Source of the DNA: an uncultured Bacteroidales bacterium
Lineage (GTDB): Bacteria > Bacteroidota > Bacteroidia > Bacteroidales > FEN-979
Length of the DNA: 35,337 nt
NCBI GenBank assembly: GCA_903828645.1
Contig: CAIKNA010000052.1
Location: 1-35,337, forward strand
Direction: 5' to 3'
The notes beneath the pieces are model-generated. The model was given only the letters and a program-made list of their open reading frames with translations. It was not told the origin of the DNA and ran no database searches. Numbering within the stretch: position 1 is the first letter of the stretch; each line of letters opens with the position of its first letter. The position numbers and the translations under genes were made by a program. This document shows positions 34,042-35,337 of the stretch, piece by piece.

Positions 34042-34746
34042 TTACTTTCTTTTCATCCTGAATATGGTTCTTTCAGAATCTATGACCTTTTCCTTATCCC
34101 GGATATTGTAAAAAACCTCAAACTCTTTTACGAAGGATAATTCGTTATACTCTCCAAAAATATCCCTTCTTGTCTCGAGCAATCTCTTCACCTGTGAATC
34201 AGATTTTGGGACAAACTCAATAACCAGGTTCTCACTCAATTCACTCAGAAATTTGGCTATCCTGTTCAAAGGCAGATTGTTTGAAATGGCCAAATGGTGG
34301 ACCAGGGCAAGGGCTATCACTGCTTCAGGCATTGGCCGTTGCCTTATCCCCATTCTTTCCTCGCAATTCCAGCCAATGGAAGGTGAGGGATTGGTCAGAT
34401 CCATCACCAGGGGCATCAGGTTGGCGATTTTCTGTTGCCTGATTGAGTTATAATTGGCCTCAACTGCCAGCGGATCGATGTCAAAAGCGATGCAGTTCAC
34501 TCCCTGGTGGCTGGCTATCCGGGTGAATTCTCCCGTATTTGCGCCCAGGTCCCAGAGTGTTCCCGGGTTTATTTCTTTAACATACCTGCCGATGATCTCT
34601 TTTTTATGTTCAAATGACCGGTCGGTGTAGTTTGTGAACGTATAATATTCACCCCATTCGGTATTCTGCTTTTTGAGTTTGAAGTTCCTTACCGTCCCGA
34701 TCAAACTTACAATAAGTGCAACAAGGTTTGATTGTTTGATTTTCAC
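34042..34746 (-). CDS. NoeA-like SAM methyltransferase, C-terminal part of interrupted gene
   Basis: This is the methyltransferase half of a gene split by an in-frame TAG at 34783-34785. It contains the class I SAM-binding motif LWDLGANTGEFTRIA, an acidic residue after beta-2 (CIAFDIDPLAVEANYN), a motif IV-like region (EAVIALALVHHLAISNNLPL) and a C-terminal strand set (LVIEFVPKSDSQVKRLL). NTEWGEYYTFTNYTD upstream of motif I is typical of NoeA-like proteins. The frame is the same as that of the upstream part (13 codons from the TAG to the GTG at 34746), and the codons between them also read as sensible protein. A separately translated start at the GTG has only a distant AAAGGA. The likely substrate is a sugar or lipid-linked glycan, by analogy with Nod-factor modification, but this is uncertain. 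Confidence 0.75.
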   Translation of the reverse strand: MKIKQSNLVALIVSLIGTVRNFKLKKQNTEWGEYYTFTNYTDRSFEHKKEIIGRYVKEINPGTLWDLGANTGEFTRIASHQGVNCIAFDIDPLAVEANYNSIRQQKIANLMPLVMDLTNPSPSIGWNCEERMGIRQRPMPEAVIALALVHHLAISNNLPLNRIAKFLSELSENLVIEFVPKSDSQVKRLLETRRDIFGEYNELSFVKEFEVFYNIRDKEKVIDSERTIFRMKRK

Positions 34747-34782
34747 GTTTTTTCCGGCCGATCCTTTGTTTTCATATTTTGC

Positions 34783-34785
34783 CTA
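34783..34785 (-). other. In-frame TAG interrupting the NoeA-like gene
   Basis: The codons run HLHLHAKT, TAG, AKYENKGSAGKNVKIKQSN with no change of frame. One substitution (for example CAG to TAG) would account for the split. It may be a nonsense mutation, an assembly error or a read-through codon. Confidence 0.8.
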
Positions 34786-35337
34786 GGTTTTTGCATGAAG
34801 ATGCAGATGCATCAGGGTTGAAAAACTCAGCCTGGTTTTAAAGGGGAGCAGCCTGCTGGCAAGGTCAAGCGGGACGCCATCAAGGTACAACTTCAGCAAT
34901 TGATTTAACCGGATATCCGTGTAACTCATCAAGGCCAATGGAGCCAGGAAATGTTGGCAAAATTGTTTGTAAGCCTCCCAGGGTTTGCCTTCCTGGTAAA
35001 TTTCAAATGAAAGCGTATCAATAAAAACAGGTCTTCCCTGGTGAAATTGAATGTTATAGGCACTGGCATCCTTAAGTGTCATGCCATGCTGCAACGCGGT
35101 TTTTTGAATTTCCAGGGTGGCAACTGCAGCATCTTTCAACTGGCTGAAACACCATTCATATGCATAGGTGATGACCCCGACCTTTTCAGGTTCGATCACC
35201 TTGTACGCAGATGCTGTGAGTCCATTGTGTCCGGCAATTTCTTTATGAGGGATGAGCAGCCTCTTTTCTACAAGCGCATTGTACAGGCCCGAACTCATCA
35301 GGTGATCGTAATCTTTTTGACAACAGGCATTGACCTG
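34783..35337 (-). CDS. NoeA-like methyltransferase, N-terminal part (runs off window)
   Basis: The frame is open to the right edge: codons above the ATG at 35298 read QVNACCQKDYDHL and continue the family pattern, so the true start lies outside the window. The visible ~184 residues match the N-terminal kinase-like region of NoeA-type proteins: DHLMSSGLYNALVEKRLLIPH, EWCFSQLKDAAVATLEIQKTALQHGMTLKDASAYNIQF, GRPVFIDTLSFE, EAYKQFCQHFLAPLALMSY, and LYLDGVPLDLASRLLPFKT. The sequence GMTLKDASAYNIQF followed by PVFIDTLSF resembles the catalytic-loop and DFG-like pattern of aminoglycoside-phosphotransferase folds, though activity is not established. It ends at a TAG just after MHLHLHAKT, where relatives continue into the SAM domain, so it is a fragment of one gene with 34042-34746. 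Confidence 0.75.
   Translation of the reverse strand, partial: QVNACCQKDYDHLMSSGLYNALVEKRLLIPHKEIAGHNGLTASAYKVIEPEKVGVITYAYEWCFSQLKDAAVATLEIQKTALQHGMTLKDASAYNIQFHQGRPVFIDTLSFEIYQEGKPWEAYKQFCQHFLAPLALMSYTDIRLNQLLKLYLDGVPLDLASRLLPFKTRLSFSTLMHLHLHAKT

Overview
The window reads as chromosomal DNA of a member of the Bacteroidota. Several secreted proteins end in type IX secretion (T9SS) type A sorting domains. Start-proximal regions repeatedly carry the TAnnTTTG promoter element of this phylum. Shine-Dalgarno sequences are mostly weak, and the gene content (GH92, nucleoid-associated protein, SDR-type threonine dehydrogenase, RRM protein) fits. I cannot place it below phylum, and I see no rRNA, tRNA, CRISPR array, phage or insertion sequence.

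Region 1 (1-7725) is an exported-protein block. It has the 3' end of a T9SS cargo gene, a convergent large T9SS cargo gene whose start overlaps the end of an OsmC-family peroxidase gene, and two tandem paralogues of about 600 residues. Each paralogue has an N-terminal CxxCH 'choice-of-anchor V'-like domain, three Ig/PKD-like repeats, a shared tail module and a sorting domain. Region 2 (7942-17354, minus) has a PAP2 phosphatase, an MbnP-like lipoprotein, and the pair alpha-2-macroglobulin/penicillin-binding protein 1C. Region 3 (17406-19370) has an RRM RNA-binding protein with a long leader, and a divergent two-gene operon (OB-fold-like lipoprotein plus PepSY-type membrane protein) ending in a compound inverted repeat.

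Region 4 (19427-26287, plus) carries a nucleoid-associated protein abutting a GH92 mannosidase, an S8 peptidase with a T9SS tail, and a TMTC/GT39-like membrane protein with TPRs. Region 5 (26297-28838, minus) is the most interesting functional unit. It pairs an NRAMP-fold transporter with altered metal-site motifs (DAGG instead of DPGN, APWM instead of MPHN) with a soluble PRC-barrel/MgtE_N/CBS protein, that is, the cytosolic sensor of a MgtE magnesium channel without the channel. I infer a magnesium transporter with a separate regulatory subunit.

Region 6 (29036-32837) has SDR threonine 3-dehydrogenase followed by a stand-alone DUF2235 hydrolase. The latter converges on, and overlaps by 28 bp, a PQQ-type beta-propeller gene; a DUF1697 gene follows. 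Region 7 (32913-35337, minus, cut by the window edge) holds a short YidC/Oxa1 insertase lacking the large periplasmic domain, a tiny membrane protein with an IDPGTGS motif, and a NoeA-like SAM methyltransferase gene interrupted by a single in-frame TAG codon.
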